NCBI GenBank assembly: GCA_029551925.1
Contig: JAKPEO010000056.1
Coordinates: 3,224-67,223 of the forward strand
Length of the DNA: 64,000 nt
Source: a bacterium
GTDB taxonomy: Bacteria > JAGOBX01
Direction: 5' to 3'
How positions within the stretch are numbered: position 1 is the first letter of the stretch; every line of letters begins with the position of its first letter. A model generated the notes under the pieces. The model had not been told where the DNA came from. It worked only from the letters and a program-made list of their open reading frames with translations, and made no database searches. The position numbers and the translations under genes are program-made. Shown here piece by piece: positions 1 to 9,139 of this stretch.

Positions 1-1393
1 CTAATATAGATTTTACTATATACAAACCCAGACCATTGCCTTCGCCGTCAGGTTTTGTGGTAAAAAATGGCTTGAATAAATTTGGTTTGTCTGATTCTTT
101 TATTCCTATACCAAAATCAATAAATTCGATGATTATATAATTATTTTCTTTTTGGATTTTGATTATTATTTTATCGCCGCAGTTGGTAGAGGCATCTATT
201 GCATTTAATAAAATATTTACGAAACAATGGAGAATACTCCACTTTGAGACATTCGCTAAAAAACTATCATTAGGATTATATTCACAGTCAATACGAATAT
301 TTGAGTTTTTCAATTTATAATCAACAAGTTTTATTGATTCTTGTATTAATTCTATTATATCGATTTTTTTTATGTCTTCAATAATGGGTTTTTTTCTTGA
401 TAATATTAACATTTTTTCAATAAGATTTTTTATTCTATTGGTTATATCCAGCATTGTATTTATATCTTCTTTAAATTCTTTAGGCATTTTTTTATTTGTA
501 TTCATCATTTGTATTAAGCCGGACAATAGCGTTAACGGGTTATTGATTTCATGCGCTAAACTTGCTGCTAATCTTCCTATTGACGATAATTTATCGCTAT
601 GCACCAGCATTTCTTCGACTTTTTTGTATTCGGTAATATCAACAAATGTTTGGACAATTCCTAATATTTTATTTTCTTCTATTACCTGATATTCTTCTGT
701 GTAAAAGAAAAGTTTTTCGCTTTTGATATTTGTTAGTAGATGCGTATAATTAATTTTTTCTTCTATGTTTTTATTTAATAATTTCGGTTGAGGCAAACAA
801 GTTATTTTTATTAAATCTGAAATATTGAGATTGTCAATATTTGTCGATTTTTCAAGAATGAAGTTTTCTTTTATGTATTTATTGCAGAACAATAATTTTC
901 CACTTATTGAATAAAACACAACACCAAAACTTGCATTTTCTAAAATTAATTCTATATTTCGTTTGAGTTCATTTAATTTTTGAATTTCAATTTCTGTTTC
1001 GTGCGTTTTTTGATATTGATTAAGCGCTTTTTTTATACGCGCTATTAATATGTCAAAAGTAAAAGGTTTTGTTATATAATCGTCAGCGCCGTAATTGAAT
1101 GCTTCTTGCAAACTGTCATCTTCCGGCCGAGCAGTAAGCATTAAAACAGGAATATGATTGTAATCAGGATTTTGACGGATGATTTTTAATGTTTCTATCC
1201 CGTCCAATTCTTCCATCATAATGTCCAATAAAATCAGATTGATTTTATTAGCATTTTCTTTTAGTTTTTTTAACGCGTCTTTTGCAAAGGTGGATTCTAT
1301 TACAGAAAAGCCCTCGATATTTAAACCGATTTTTACTAAATCTAATATTTCCTGTTCGTTATCTACTATTAATATTGTTGACTGATTGGACAT
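1..1393 (-). CDS. Hybrid sensor histidine kinase (receiver-PAS-HisKA-HATPase), 3' end cut by window edge
   Basis: I translated this gene by hand on the minus strand from the ATG at 1391-1393; it stays open to the window edge. Residues 1-120 are a receiver domain with the phospho-acceptor Asp near residue 57 (LLDIMM) and the conserved lysine in YITKPF; the N-terminal acidic pair reads DN rather than DD. A PAS-like segment follows, ending at the phrase IVQTFVDITEYKK. The HisKA H-box is LAHEINNPLT, and the ATPase domain shows the N box (NILLNAIDAS), the G1 box (DFGIGI) and the G2 box (GNGLGLYIV). No membrane segment is visible, so it should be a cytoplasmic sensor. Its start lies five bases after the stop of the response regulator gene, so the two are co-transcribed and probably partners. 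The last part of the ATPase domain lies outside the window. Confidence 0.93.
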   Translation of the reverse strand, partial: MSNQSTILIVDNEQEILDLVKIGLNIEGFSVIESTFAKDALKKLKENANKINLILLDIMMEELDGIETLKIIRQNPDYNHIPVLMLTARPEDDSLQEAFNYGADDYITKPFTFDILIARIKKALNQYQKTHETEIEIQKLNELKRNIELILENASFGVVFYSISGKLLFCNKYIKENFILEKSTNIDNLNISDLIKITCLPQPKLLNKNIEEKINYTHLLTNIKSEKLFFYTEEYQVIEENKILGIVQTFVDITEYKKVEEMLVHSDKLSSIGRLAASLAHEINNPLTLLSGLIQMMNTNKKMPKEFKEDINTMLDITNRIKNLIEKMLILSRKKPIIEDIKKIDIIELIQESIKLVDYKLKNSNIRIDCEYNPNDSFLANVSKWSILHCFVNILLNAIDASTNCGDKIIIKIQKENNYIIIEFIDFGIGIKESDKPNLFKPFFTTKPDGEGNGLGLYIVKSIL

Positions 1394-1398
1394 TGTTT

Positions 1399-1998
1399 TT
1401 ATATATCTCTTGTTATTTCTTCTAATTTAGTATTTAAGCCCTTACATATTTTGTATAAAGTTAAAAGCGACGGCATAACCTTTCCGTTTTCTATTTGCGA
1501 ACATAAACTTATTGATAAATCTATTTTATCAGATAAATCTTTTAGTGTCATTTTTTGAGATTTTCTTAATTTTTTTAATCTGCCGCCTACTGTTTCTGCA
1601 ATGTAGTCGTCTATATCTGTTAGTAAATTATTTTTACGCGCAATTTTATTTATTAAATCAATAATTCCTTGATTATCAAATGGTTTTTTTATATAATCTT
1701 CCGCACCTAATTTTAAAGTATTCACAGCGCTTTCTACTGATGGATAACCAGTAATTATTACGATAGCCGCTTTTGGATTATAGCGTTTTAATTCTGTTAT
1801 TCCTTCCTCTCCGCTTTTTCCTGGCATTATTAAATCTAAAAATATAATATGAAATTTTTCAGATTTGACTTTAATAATAGCATCATCTATATTCATTGCA
1901 GAAGTTACTTCCCACCCCTGTTCTATTAATAATTTTTTAAAATATAATTGTACTGCCTGTTCGTCATCAACAACTAATATTTTTAAATTTATTGCCAT
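1399..1998 (-). CDS. Response regulator with XRE-type helix-turn-helix output
   Basis: This 199-residue protein has a canonical receiver domain (residues 1-120): acidic VDDE near the start, the phosphorylated Asp in FLDLIMPG, Thr in IITGY and Lys in IKKPF. After a linker, residues 135-199 form an XRE/Cro-type DNA-binding domain (GRLKKLRKSQKMTLKDLS, then SQIENGKVMPS). Response regulators more often carry OmpR, NarL, NtrC or LytTR outputs, so this combination is less common. The start ATG is preceded by a strong GGAGG ribosome site. It is the first gene of a two-gene minus-strand operon with the hybrid kinase, and it diverges from the plus-strand gene at 2198. It presumably controls transcription of nearby envelope or signalling genes; that target is an inference. 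Confidence 0.93.
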   Translation of the reverse strand: MAINLKILVVDDEQAVQLYFKKLLIEQGWEVTSAMNIDDAIIKVKSEKFHIIFLDLIMPGKSGEEGITELKRYNPKAAIVIITGYPSVESAVNTLKLGAEDYIKKPFDNQGIIDLINKIARKNNLLTDIDDYIAETVGGRLKKLRKSQKMTLKDLSDKIDLSISLCSQIENGKVMPSLLTLYKICKGLNTKLEEITRDI

Positions 1999-2115
1999 TT
2001 TTTCCTCCTTTGCCTCTTTAACTCTATATTTAAAATGATAAAATTATATTTATATTATTAAAATTGTCAAGTTTTTTATTTGAAATTAATATTTTTTTTA
2101 AAAAAAATTTTTTGC

Positions 2116-2144
2116 TTGCTTTAATAATGAAAATATGTTATAAT
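2116..2144 (+). promoter_or_regulatory. Sigma-70 type promoter with extended -10
   Basis: TTGCTT (2116-2121), a 17-bp spacer and TATAAT (2139-2144) preceded by TGT, which makes an extended -10. It lies about 50 bases before the ATG at 2198 in the divergent intergenic region (1999-2197) and should drive the first plus-strand operon. The rest of that region is AT-rich and holds no other signal I can support. Confidence 0.65.
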
Positions 2145-2197
2145 AAAAACTTTGAACAGTTATAAAATAGTTTTTTTATTTCAGGGGTTTAATAGTT

Positions 2198-3160
2198 ATG
2201 AAATTTAAAAAAATAATAATTTTTTTTATTGTGATTGTTAGTTTGTTTTTTAGCGCTTTTGTTTTAATTGCGGAAGATTTAAAAATTACTAATGAAGAAG
2301 AACGCAGCGAATATTTTAGAAATGAAATAATATCGAACTTATCGCGCCAGCAGATTTTGACTTATCTATTACGTAAAGAAACAGCAGAAAAATTAGAGCC
2401 GGTTGAATTATCGCTTCGTTATGTTTTTAATTTATTACCGCCGTATGACAGAAAAATAGATATAACGCTTGCGGATAATTGGACGCGGTTGACTAATGCT
2501 GAAAAAGACGAATATCGTTATAATTGGTTTATTAAAAATAAAAATATTGTTTCTACTAAAGAAATTCAAAAATATATTATAATTGATGATATTGTAGTAA
2601 AAGCGCGCGAAGCATTTGAACAATACAAAAAGAGAAGCCAGCGCGAAATATTAGAGTTTGATGATTTATATTCTGAACCTGAATTTTTTGCATATGTAGA
2701 TAAAAGCGCTAAACAAATAGAAATACCACTACCAAAAATTGAAAAGAAGATAGAAAACGAACCGAAAAAACAGTTAAAATCCAAAGCAAGCGCTTCTAAT
2801 AAAAAAACAGCGGCTGTAAAATCTGAAAAAAGTGCGGAAACTCAAATATCGAAAAAAACATCTCGGCAGTCCAAAGCGCATTCCAAATCTTCAGTTAAAA
2901 CAAAATCTAAATCAGGCATAGAAGATTTAGCGGCAAAAGCAAGAGTTAGACAATTAGAACAAGAAATGAAAACTGAAATAAGGGCGCTTGATAAATCTGC
3001 TGAAACTAAAAAAATGTTTGAGCCGTCCACTCCTCGCGAAAAAGATATTGACGCGCAGAAAATAGACGAACGAATGAAGAATCTTCAAAAAAATATTGAC
3101 GCGTTGAAACAGCAGATACAGCGCAATATTCAAGAAGTAGATAGACTGAAAAATTATTAA
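2198..3160 (+). CDS. Exported Lys/Ala/Ser-rich coiled-coil protein of unknown function
   Basis: I do not recognise this 320-residue protein. Residues 1-26 are a clear signal peptide or N-terminal anchor (basic start, then a long hydrophobic core ending SAFVLIAE). Residues 30-165 are charged and mostly helical in character, with repeated Glu, Arg and Tyr. Residues 170-235 are a low-complexity linker rich in Lys, Ser and Ala, of the kind that spans periplasm or peptidoglycan. The last 80 residues have heptad-like spacing of Leu, Met and Ile (for example MKNLQKNIDALKQQIQ) and should form a coiled coil. It is the first gene after a good promoter and lies 27 bases before the cNMP-binding protein gene. 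An envelope structural role is possible but is only inferred. Confidence 0.75.
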   Translation: MKFKKIIIFFIVIVSLFFSAFVLIAEDLKITNEEERSEYFRNEIISNLSRQQILTYLLRKETAEKLEPVELSLRYVFNLLPPYDRKIDITLADNWTRLTNAEKDEYRYNWFIKNKNIVSTKEIQKYIIIDDIVVKAREAFEQYKKRSQREILEFDDLYSEPEFFAYVDKSAKQIEIPLPKIEKKIENEPKKQLKSKASASNKKTAAVKSEKSAETQISKKTSRQSKAHSKSSVKTKSKSGIEDLAAKARVRQLEQEMKTEIRALDKSAETKKMFEPSTPREKDIDAQKIDERMKNLQKNIDALKQQIQRNIQEVDRLKNY

Positions 3161-3187
3161 GGAAAATATTTTTATTAGGAAAAAAAA

Positions 3188-4363
3188 ATGAATCTTAAAA
3201 AAAATGAAAAAGTTTTTAATTTTGATGATGTTGATCATAAGGTTTATATTTTGAACAAAGGGAAAATAAGATTATTTATTCGTGCGGGCAATAAAGAATG
3301 TCCACTATATATTTTAGATGAACCTAATACAATATTTGGTATAGTGGAGAATGTTTTAGATGTAAAAAGATTGATAGCCGCACAGACAATAGATGATGAT
3401 AATATTATTACTCCAATAGAAATTTGGGGGAGGAAATTATTTGATACTGTTACAGTTAATCCTAAATTAGGTTTGCAATTGGCGATATTCCAAGCAGTTG
3501 CCTTACAAAAAACAAATGCGCAATTAACGAATTTATCTAAAACTTTGAATGAAATAAAAAATAAGACTAATGAATTATGTATAAATTATTATGAAGCGTG
3601 CGAAGCAATTAACGAATTGAATAATAAATATAAATATCCTTGGTTGAAAGCAATTTACGAACAAGCACGTCAAAGTTTGATATATCAATACGGCAATTCA
3701 GCAAAAGCAGGTAAAGATGTCCTTGACGAAATGGCGGCAGAAGCGCAGCAGAAGATAGCTGCTTCTGTTGAAAAAGAAAATTTAGAGAATACCACTTCAA
3801 AAGTATATAAAGCTGGCGAAGTTTTATGTAATGAAGGCGAATTAGGTAAGGAAATGTACATATTATTAGACGGCGAATTAAGTGTATATGTTAATAACAA
3901 TAAAGTTGCAGAGATAACGAAAAAAGGCGAAGTAATAGGAGAAATAGCAGTGTTGTTGGGCATAAAAACAAAGACCTTTGAAAAACGCACAGCGACTGTA
4001 AAAGTCAAGAAAGACGCTAAAATAGTAAGCATTCCAGCTGCGAAGATTATAGAAGTTATCAGTAAAGATCCGAAGATTATTGTTCATACATTAAAGACCT
4101 TATCAGAGCGCATACCTGAATCCTATAATAAATTAACAGAAATTTATGATAAGATGGATAAGGCGATAAATTTGATGAATCCGCGCGCCGCAACATCAGC
4201 TACTTGTCCGAAAGCATATCAGCAACTAATAGTTTTAATTGAGCAGAAATCTAATGATAGAGAAAAGGTAGATAGCATCTTGAAAAATCTACAAAAATGG
4301 ATTGATTTATCGAAAGAAAGTTATAGTAAATTTTCTGCTGTTTATGAAGGACTGGCAAATTAA
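3188..4363 (+). CDS. Cyclic-nucleotide-binding-domain protein
   Basis: This 391-residue protein carries one convincing cyclic nucleotide-binding domain at about residues 205-325. It starts with YKAGEVLCNEGELGKEMYIL, has GELSVYV, and shows the phosphate-binding cassette GEIAVLLG followed about a dozen residues later by RTATVKV, in which Arg would contact the cyclic phosphate. The first 60 residues look like a second, degenerate copy of the same beta-roll (ILNKGKIRLF, IFGIVENVL) without the cassette. The middle is helical. There is no DNA-binding HTH or membrane segment, so it is not a CRP-type regulator; it may be a cNMP-responsive adaptor, with output through the C-terminal helices. The nucleotide (cAMP, cGMP or another) cannot be told from the sequence. 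Confidence 0.85.
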   Translation: MNLKKNEKVFNFDDVDHKVYILNKGKIRLFIRAGNKECPLYILDEPNTIFGIVENVLDVKRLIAAQTIDDDNIITPIEIWGRKLFDTVTVNPKLGLQLAIFQAVALQKTNAQLTNLSKTLNEIKNKTNELCINYYEACEAINELNNKYKYPWLKAIYEQARQSLIYQYGNSAKAGKDVLDEMAAEAQQKIAASVEKENLENTTSKVYKAGEVLCNEGELGKEMYILLDGELSVYVNNNKVAEITKKGEVIGEIAVLLGIKTKTFEKRTATVKVKKDAKIVSIPAAKIIEVISKDPKIIVHTLKTLSERIPESYNKLTEIYDKMDKAINLMNPRAATSATCPKAYQQLIVLIEQKSNDREKVDSILKNLQKWIDLSKESYSKFSAVYEGLAN

Positions 4364-4399
4364 TTTTATACTCTAAAATAAAAGGTAAAAATTATATCA

Positions 4400-6961
4400 A
4401 TGAAAAAAATAAATATTTTATTATTGTTTTTTTGTATTTTATTTGTTAATAATATCGAGGCGTTTCCGCCGCCTTCGACGGATTTTATTGATAATCCAGA
4501 AAAGATAATACAATATCAAAATGGTTTGCGAAAATATTCGCGATTTGTAAAATTAGCCGACAATAGATTAGCGCCGAAATATACATCATTTAATTATCCG
4601 TCAGCGCTCGGCAATACAAAGATTTGCGTTATTTTGTTGCAATTCAGTAATGTTTCAGCGTCGCCTGCGAGCACTAAACAAAAAATTTATGATTTGATAT
4701 TTAATGAAGAAACCAATAGTTTAGCAAAATATTATAAAGATGTATCTTACGGTAAATTTAGGATAGTCGGAACTATAAATGATATTCACGGCTGGTATAC
4801 AAGCAGCCGGACAATGGAATATTATGGCGCAGATTCGGCCGGCGGAGTAGATGATCTAAATACATCAATAAATAATATGATAAAAGAAGCGATAGATTTG
4901 GCAAAAGCGAATGGCGTAGATTTCAGTCAATACGATGTAGATGGTAATGGCGTGATTGACCATTTGTTAGTTGTGCATTCTGGCGTTGATCAAGCGAATA
5001 CTTCTAATAATGACGCTATTTGGTCGCACGGTTGGTTTGTTAACGGCGATTCGCCGAGCCCGTATTATCCGAGCGGCAGCGCCAAAGGTTTTTCAAATTA
5101 TATAACCATTTCAGAATTTTCGCCGATTGGATTAGTTGCTCATGAGTTCGGGCACGATATAGGATTAATTGATACTTATAAAACTTCATCTTTCGGCGGG
5201 CAGAGCGTTATCGGTAAATGGGATTTAATGGATTATGGCATTTGGAATAATAATGGTAATACTCCGGCCGCGCCGTGCGTGTATCATAAAATACAACTCG
5301 GTTGGATAATACCAACTGTTATAACAACATCAGTAAATTATTATTCTTTACAAAATATATATGATGCTGATGTTGCAGTGAAAATACCGCATCCTCGCGC
5401 TGCTAATCCGTCATTAGAATATTATCTTTTGTCTAATAGACAAAAAAAAGGATGGGATGCTTATATTCCCGGAGAAGGATTATTAGTCTGGCATATTAAC
5501 GATGCGCAGGGCTCATTAACAGAAAATGATGTTCAAAATTATAATCCGCCGCGTATTAGATTAGTGTCTCAAAGTAATAACACAAGTTTTGAGAGTAATA
5601 AAGGATTAAGTACTGACCCGTGGAAAAATAATTTGATTGGCTTGACTGCCACTTCAATTCCAAATAATGCCGCATATAATGGGCAAACTCATAGTAAACC
5701 TATAATTTCAAATATAAGCAATTCCGGTAATTTTATGAGTTTTCATATTTTGTCAGATGGCAGCGCAATAACAGAAAATATTTATTTTGATACGACAGCG
5801 TATTATTATAATAATTCTTTGAATTTATCGTGGGCAGTCAGCGATCCAAATGTCAGCACTGAAATCAGACAATACAAGATATACATTTATTATGGTTTGA
5901 CTGCTGATAGTTTGATTTTATATACTACTTCGACTATTGCCGCTAAAAATGTAAATATCAATAGTTCGCCAATGGTTTTAGTTAAAATAGAAGGATATAA
6001 TGAAAACAATTATACTATTGCATATTCTAATTATAAAATGTTTTTTGATACTTCGCAGATAACAAAAACTGATTTTTCAGCTAATAATATTACAGTGATT
6101 GCCAATTCTGTGATAAAAACTGATACGGAAGATTTTACAGGCGCGATGCTAGAATATTTATGTCTTGATAGAGCAGCTGACACTTTTATAATATTTGATG
6201 TCAGCGAGGCAAATACTAATTTGAATGTAAAATTAAAAATGGATAATAAAGAAAAGTATATTCTTGCGGCATTAAAGAAAAAATCGAAATTATCGATTTC
6301 AGCGTTGACAAATAATTCATTATTAAATAATGACCAGAATATTTTAGACGGGACAATTTTTGATGTTTCTATTAGTAATGAGACAGGGGTTATTTATTTT
6401 AATTTCAGCGAGTATTTTGATAGTATTGCCTTGATTTATAAATTTCCCAATAATGTAAATGTCAGAGAATACACATTAGTTTATTTTGATAATGCGAATA
6501 ATGTATGGAAACCAATAGAAAATGAAATTGTGTATGGCGCTAATTATATAAAGACGCATACGAATCATTTGACATATTTTGCTGTGCGGCGTGCAACTGA
6601 TTATACAGCAAGCGCGCAATTAGTAATTTATCCGAATCCTTGGGATATAAGAAGATACCGCAGTTTAGATGGTATTTATGAAAATACAATAAAGTTTTGT
6701 TATCAGTCATCTGGCAATTATTATGATTTTGAACGAGGCACGATTTTAAAAATCTATGATGTTAGCGGAAAATTAATAAAACAAATAATAAAAACAACAA
6801 ATTTGGGCAATCCTGATACTTTAACTGGTTCGTCTGTATCGCTGTTAAGTTGGGATTTGACTAATCAAGCAAATGTTCCGGTAGCGAGCGGCGTATATCT
6901 TGTATTAATACAGACGCCTAACGGCAAGAAATTTACTGGAAAATGTGCTGTAATTAAATAG
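4400..6961 (+). CDS. Secreted M6-family metalloprotease with FlgD-like C-terminal module
   Basis: This 853-residue protein has a signal peptide (residues 1-22) and a metalloprotease domain of the immune-inhibitor-A/M6 type. The zinc site is HEFGHDIGL at about residue 248, fitting HExxHxxGxxD, and a Met-turn-like stretch GKWDLMDYG follows about 30 residues later. Upstream phrases such as YYKDVSYGKF and the Ca-binding-like DVDGNGVIDHLLV are typical of the family. After the catalytic domain come beta-rich segments, and the last 110 residues begin VIYPNPWD and contain LKIYDVSGKLI and ASGVYLVLI: the FlgD-Ig-like module found at the C-terminus of many secreted proteins of uncultured phyla. It is probably secreted or surface-bound for protein degradation; no propeptide boundary is evident. 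Confidence 0.9.
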   Translation: MKKINILLLFFCILFVNNIEAFPPPSTDFIDNPEKIIQYQNGLRKYSRFVKLADNRLAPKYTSFNYPSALGNTKICVILLQFSNVSASPASTKQKIYDLIFNEETNSLAKYYKDVSYGKFRIVGTINDIHGWYTSSRTMEYYGADSAGGVDDLNTSINNMIKEAIDLAKANGVDFSQYDVDGNGVIDHLLVVHSGVDQANTSNNDAIWSHGWFVNGDSPSPYYPSGSAKGFSNYITISEFSPIGLVAHEFGHDIGLIDTYKTSSFGGQSVIGKWDLMDYGIWNNNGNTPAAPCVYHKIQLGWIIPTVITTSVNYYSLQNIYDADVAVKIPHPRAANPSLEYYLLSNRQKKGWDAYIPGEGLLVWHINDAQGSLTENDVQNYNPPRIRLVSQSNNTSFESNKGLSTDPWKNNLIGLTATSIPNNAAYNGQTHSKPIISNISNSGNFMSFHILSDGSAITENIYFDTTAYYYNNSLNLSWAVSDPNVSTEIRQYKIYIYYGLTADSLILYTTSTIAAKNVNINSSPMVLVKIEGYNENNYTIAYSNYKMFFDTSQITKTDFSANNITVIANSVIKTDTEDFTGAMLEYLCLDRAADTFIIFDVSEANTNLNVKLKMDNKEKYILAALKKKSKLSISALTNNSLLNNDQNILDGTIFDVSISNETGVIYFNFSEYFDSIALIYKFPNNVNVREYTLVYFDNANNVWKPIENEIVYGANYIKTHTNHLTYFAVRRATDYTASAQLVIYPNPWDIRRYRSLDGIYENTIKFCYQSSGNYYDFERGTILKIYDVSGKLIKQIIKTTNLGNPDTLTGSSVSLLSWDLTNQANVPVASGVYLVLIQTPNGKKFTGKCAVIK

Positions 6962-7050
6962 TGTTAAATAAATAGTGTTAAATAGTGACGGCTGTCTTAA
7001 AATCCTTCAAAATTATCTTGAAAAGAGGTGAAGAGGTGACGCCTGTCCCC
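6953..7050. repeat. Short tandem repeat plus REP-like motif
   Basis: At the stop codon of the M6 protease gene the sequence repeats a unit close to TAAATAGTGT in tandem. It is followed by GTGACGGCTGTC and, 50 bases on, by GTGACGCCTGTCCCC. The latter strings resemble the GTGACACCTGTCCCC core of REP-type elements seen scattered in many bacterial genomes. No tnpA-like gene is in the window, so this would be a non-autonomous or decayed copy. The link to REP elements is by memory of the motif. Confidence 0.4.
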
Positions 7051-7060
7051 AATAAAATAT

Positions 7061-7912
7061 ATGGCGAATAATTCAAAATTGAAAATTATTATTACAATAG
7101 ATTGCGATTTTGCAGATTATTTTCCTTTTGATAACAAAATAAAATTTAACGATACTGCGTGTTATACTGAAATTTTGGCGACTTTATCGTTAGTTAAAGA
7201 ATTGAATGTTCCAGCTTGTTTTTTGCCGCATACTTCAATATACATTCGGCGCTGTCATAACAATATATTTTTTACTAAACTCGACTATCGAAAATTATGG
7301 AAATCAATATTTAATCAGGGCTATGATATTGGTTTGCATCCGCACGAAGAATCGCCGGCCGGCAAATATTATTATTATTCCATACCAAAATATATGAATG
7401 AAATTATAAAATATCATAAAGAAGAATTGCAGAGTTTTGGAGTAATCCCGACTGCCGTTAGATTTGGTTATTTTTGTTTGACTGAATGGAGTATTCCAAT
7501 ATTAGAAAAATATAATATACTGTTGTCTTTTGATAATATGGGCGGATATATCGGGTGCGTATCAAATCATTTTGAAGATGCGCCGCTAAATGAATATTAT
7601 TATTCGTATGAAAATAAAGAAAAACCCGGAAATTCTAAAATTTTAGCGATACCATTAGGTATGATTGAAAATAAAAGATTATGGCAGGGGTTGGTGCCAG
7701 AAGCTAATAGTATTGAAGAACAAAAACAATTAATAGATGAATTATATTTACGTGCGCAAAATAGAGAACAAGGCTTAACTGTTAATTTATTGATGCATAG
7801 TTATAACACAACAAAAAATTATAAAAAACATAAGAAAATAATAGAATATATCAAGACTAAAGCACAGTTTGTTAATTGCGAAGATATACTCTCAACGCAT
7901 AAAAATTTCTAA
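7061..7912 (+). CDS. Polysaccharide-deacetylase-like (NodB-fold) protein
   Basis: This 283-residue cytoplasmic protein has features of the carbohydrate esterase 4/NodB fold. A strand ends in the metal-type motif TIDCD (residues 12-16), which corresponds to the TFDDG motif; GLHPHEE at about residues 90-96 corresponds to the HxxHP-type motif; and there is an Arg in VRFGYF. It ends with a strand-helix unit (LLMHSYN) like the last catalytic His motif. No signal peptide is seen. It lies immediately before a family-4 glycosyltransferase gene, so the pair may build or modify a surface glycan. The substrate is unknown, and spacing of the metal ligands differs from classical chitin deacetylases, so the fold assignment is firmer than the activity. 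Confidence 0.7.
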   Translation: MANNSKLKIIITIDCDFADYFPFDNKIKFNDTACYTEILATLSLVKELNVPACFLPHTSIYIRRCHNNIFFTKLDYRKLWKSIFNQGYDIGLHPHEESPAGKYYYYSIPKYMNEIIKYHKEELQSFGVIPTAVRFGYFCLTEWSIPILEKYNILLSFDNMGGYIGCVSNHFEDAPLNEYYYSYENKEKPGNSKILAIPLGMIENKRLWQGLVPEANSIEEQKQLIDELYLRAQNREQGLTVNLLMHSYNTTKNYKKHKKIIEYIKTKAQFVNCEDILSTHKNF

Positions 7913-7941
7913 AATAAAAAGATAAAAGGCAGTAAATAAAA

Positions 7942-9081
7942 ATGAAAAAATTAGCGCATATAATAACAAAATTGGAATTAGGCGGCGCGCAGTTAAATAC
8001 GATTTATACAGTTAATTATTTTGCGGAAAAAAATTATGAAGTATATTTGATAACCGGCACCGGCGGTATAGTGGATAAATCAATAATTTCTTCAAAAGTA
8101 AAAATTATTGAGATAGAGGAATTAGCGCGCGAAATTAATATTTTAAAAGATTTGATTGCATTTTTTAGGATTTTTTGGCTGTGTAGAAAATATAAATTTG
8201 ATATTGTTCATACTCATAGTTCAAAAGCTGGGATACTGGGCAGGTTGGCGGCGTATTTAGCGTTTGTTCCTAAAATTATTCATACAGTTCACGGCTGGGG
8301 ATTTACGCCGCTGCAATCAGAAATAGCATATAAAACATTTGTTTTATTAGAAAGATTATGCGCAAAAATTACTGATAAATTAGTTGTAGTAGCTGATGAC
8401 AATTGCAATAAGGGCTTAAAAAATAAAATCGGCGAAAAAACGCAATATATTACAATTCGCAGCGGTATAGATTTATCGTTATTTCCGTATCAAGTATATA
8501 ATTTGCCAAAAGATGATAGATTGAAATTTCGCGAACGATTAGGATTGAATGCAGATGATATTGTGATTACTATGACTGCGTGTTTCAAACTGCAGAAAAA
8601 TCCGATAGAATTTGTCAAGATTGCGAAATTATTGATTGATAAAAAATATAATAATTTAAAATTTATTATAGTGGGCGACGGCGAATTGCGAAAAGAAATA
8701 GAACAAGAAATAGTAAAAAATAATTTGCGCGATTATTTTATATTGTTGGGCTGGTATAAAAATATAACTGAAATTCTGTATGCGTCAGATATATTTTGTC
8801 TGACATCATTATGGGAAGGGCTGCCGCGCGCTATAATAGAAGCATACGCCGCCGGCTTGCCTATTGTAGCGACTAATGTAGATGGCAATAAAGAAATAGT
8901 CTTGCATAATATTACTGGTTATTTATATGAAAACTATCAGATATTTGAAGCGGCACATTACTTAGAATTATTGATAAATGATAAAGATAGAAGAATGGAA
9001 TTTGGCAGATTAGGCAATTATTTTATTAATCCTGAATTTAGTTTGAATTTAATGTTGGAAACAATAGAAAAAATTTATTGA
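7942..9081 (+). CDS. Glycosyltransferase family 4
   Basis: This 379-residue enzyme has the two Rossmann-like halves of GT-B retaining glycosyltransferases. The N-terminal half starts with KLELGGAQLN and contains VHTHSSKAGILGRLAA and HTVHGWG, typical of GT4 acceptor domains. The C-terminal half has a nucleotide-sugar site: IVGDGELRKEIE, LGWYKNI and the E-x7-E motif in LWEGLPRAIIEAYAAGLP (about residues 290-308). GT4 enzymes transfer a sugar from a nucleotide donor to lipid-linked or glycan acceptors on the cytoplasmic face of the membrane. It follows the deacetylase-like gene by 29 bases. The stop codon is part of the -35 box of the next promoter. Donor and acceptor are not predictable. Confidence 0.9.
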   Translation: MKKLAHIITKLELGGAQLNTIYTVNYFAEKNYEVYLITGTGGIVDKSIISSKVKIIEIEELAREINILKDLIAFFRIFWLCRKYKFDIVHTHSSKAGILGRLAAYLAFVPKIIHTVHGWGFTPLQSEIAYKTFVLLERLCAKITDKLVVVADDNCNKGLKNKIGEKTQYITIRSGIDLSLFPYQVYNLPKDDRLKFRERLGLNADDIVITMTACFKLQKNPIEFVKIAKLLIDKKYNNLKFIIVGDGELRKEIEQEIVKNNLRDYFILLGWYKNITEILYASDIFCLTSLWEGLPRAIIEAYAAGLPIVATNVDGNKEIVLHNITGYLYENYQIFEAAHYLELLINDKDRRMEFGRLGNYFINPEFSLNLMLETIEKIY

Positions 9082-9106
9082 CTTAATAATAAAAAAATAT
9101 TATAAT
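9078..9106 (+). promoter_or_regulatory. Sigma-70 type promoter overlapping an upstream stop codon
   Basis: TTGACT (9078-9083), 17-bp spacer, TATAAT (9101-9106). The -35 box contains the TGA stop of the glycosyltransferase gene. Transcription would start near 9113, which fits translation from the ATG at 9140. Confidence 0.7.
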
Positions 9107-9139
9107 AATACGATTTAATTTTTGTATGTTGAACGATTA

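Noticed and set aside
372-1385. Forward open frames (372-689, 1179-1385) inside the kinase region
   Set aside because: They are antisense to a well supported histidine kinase on the minus strand and have no family features.
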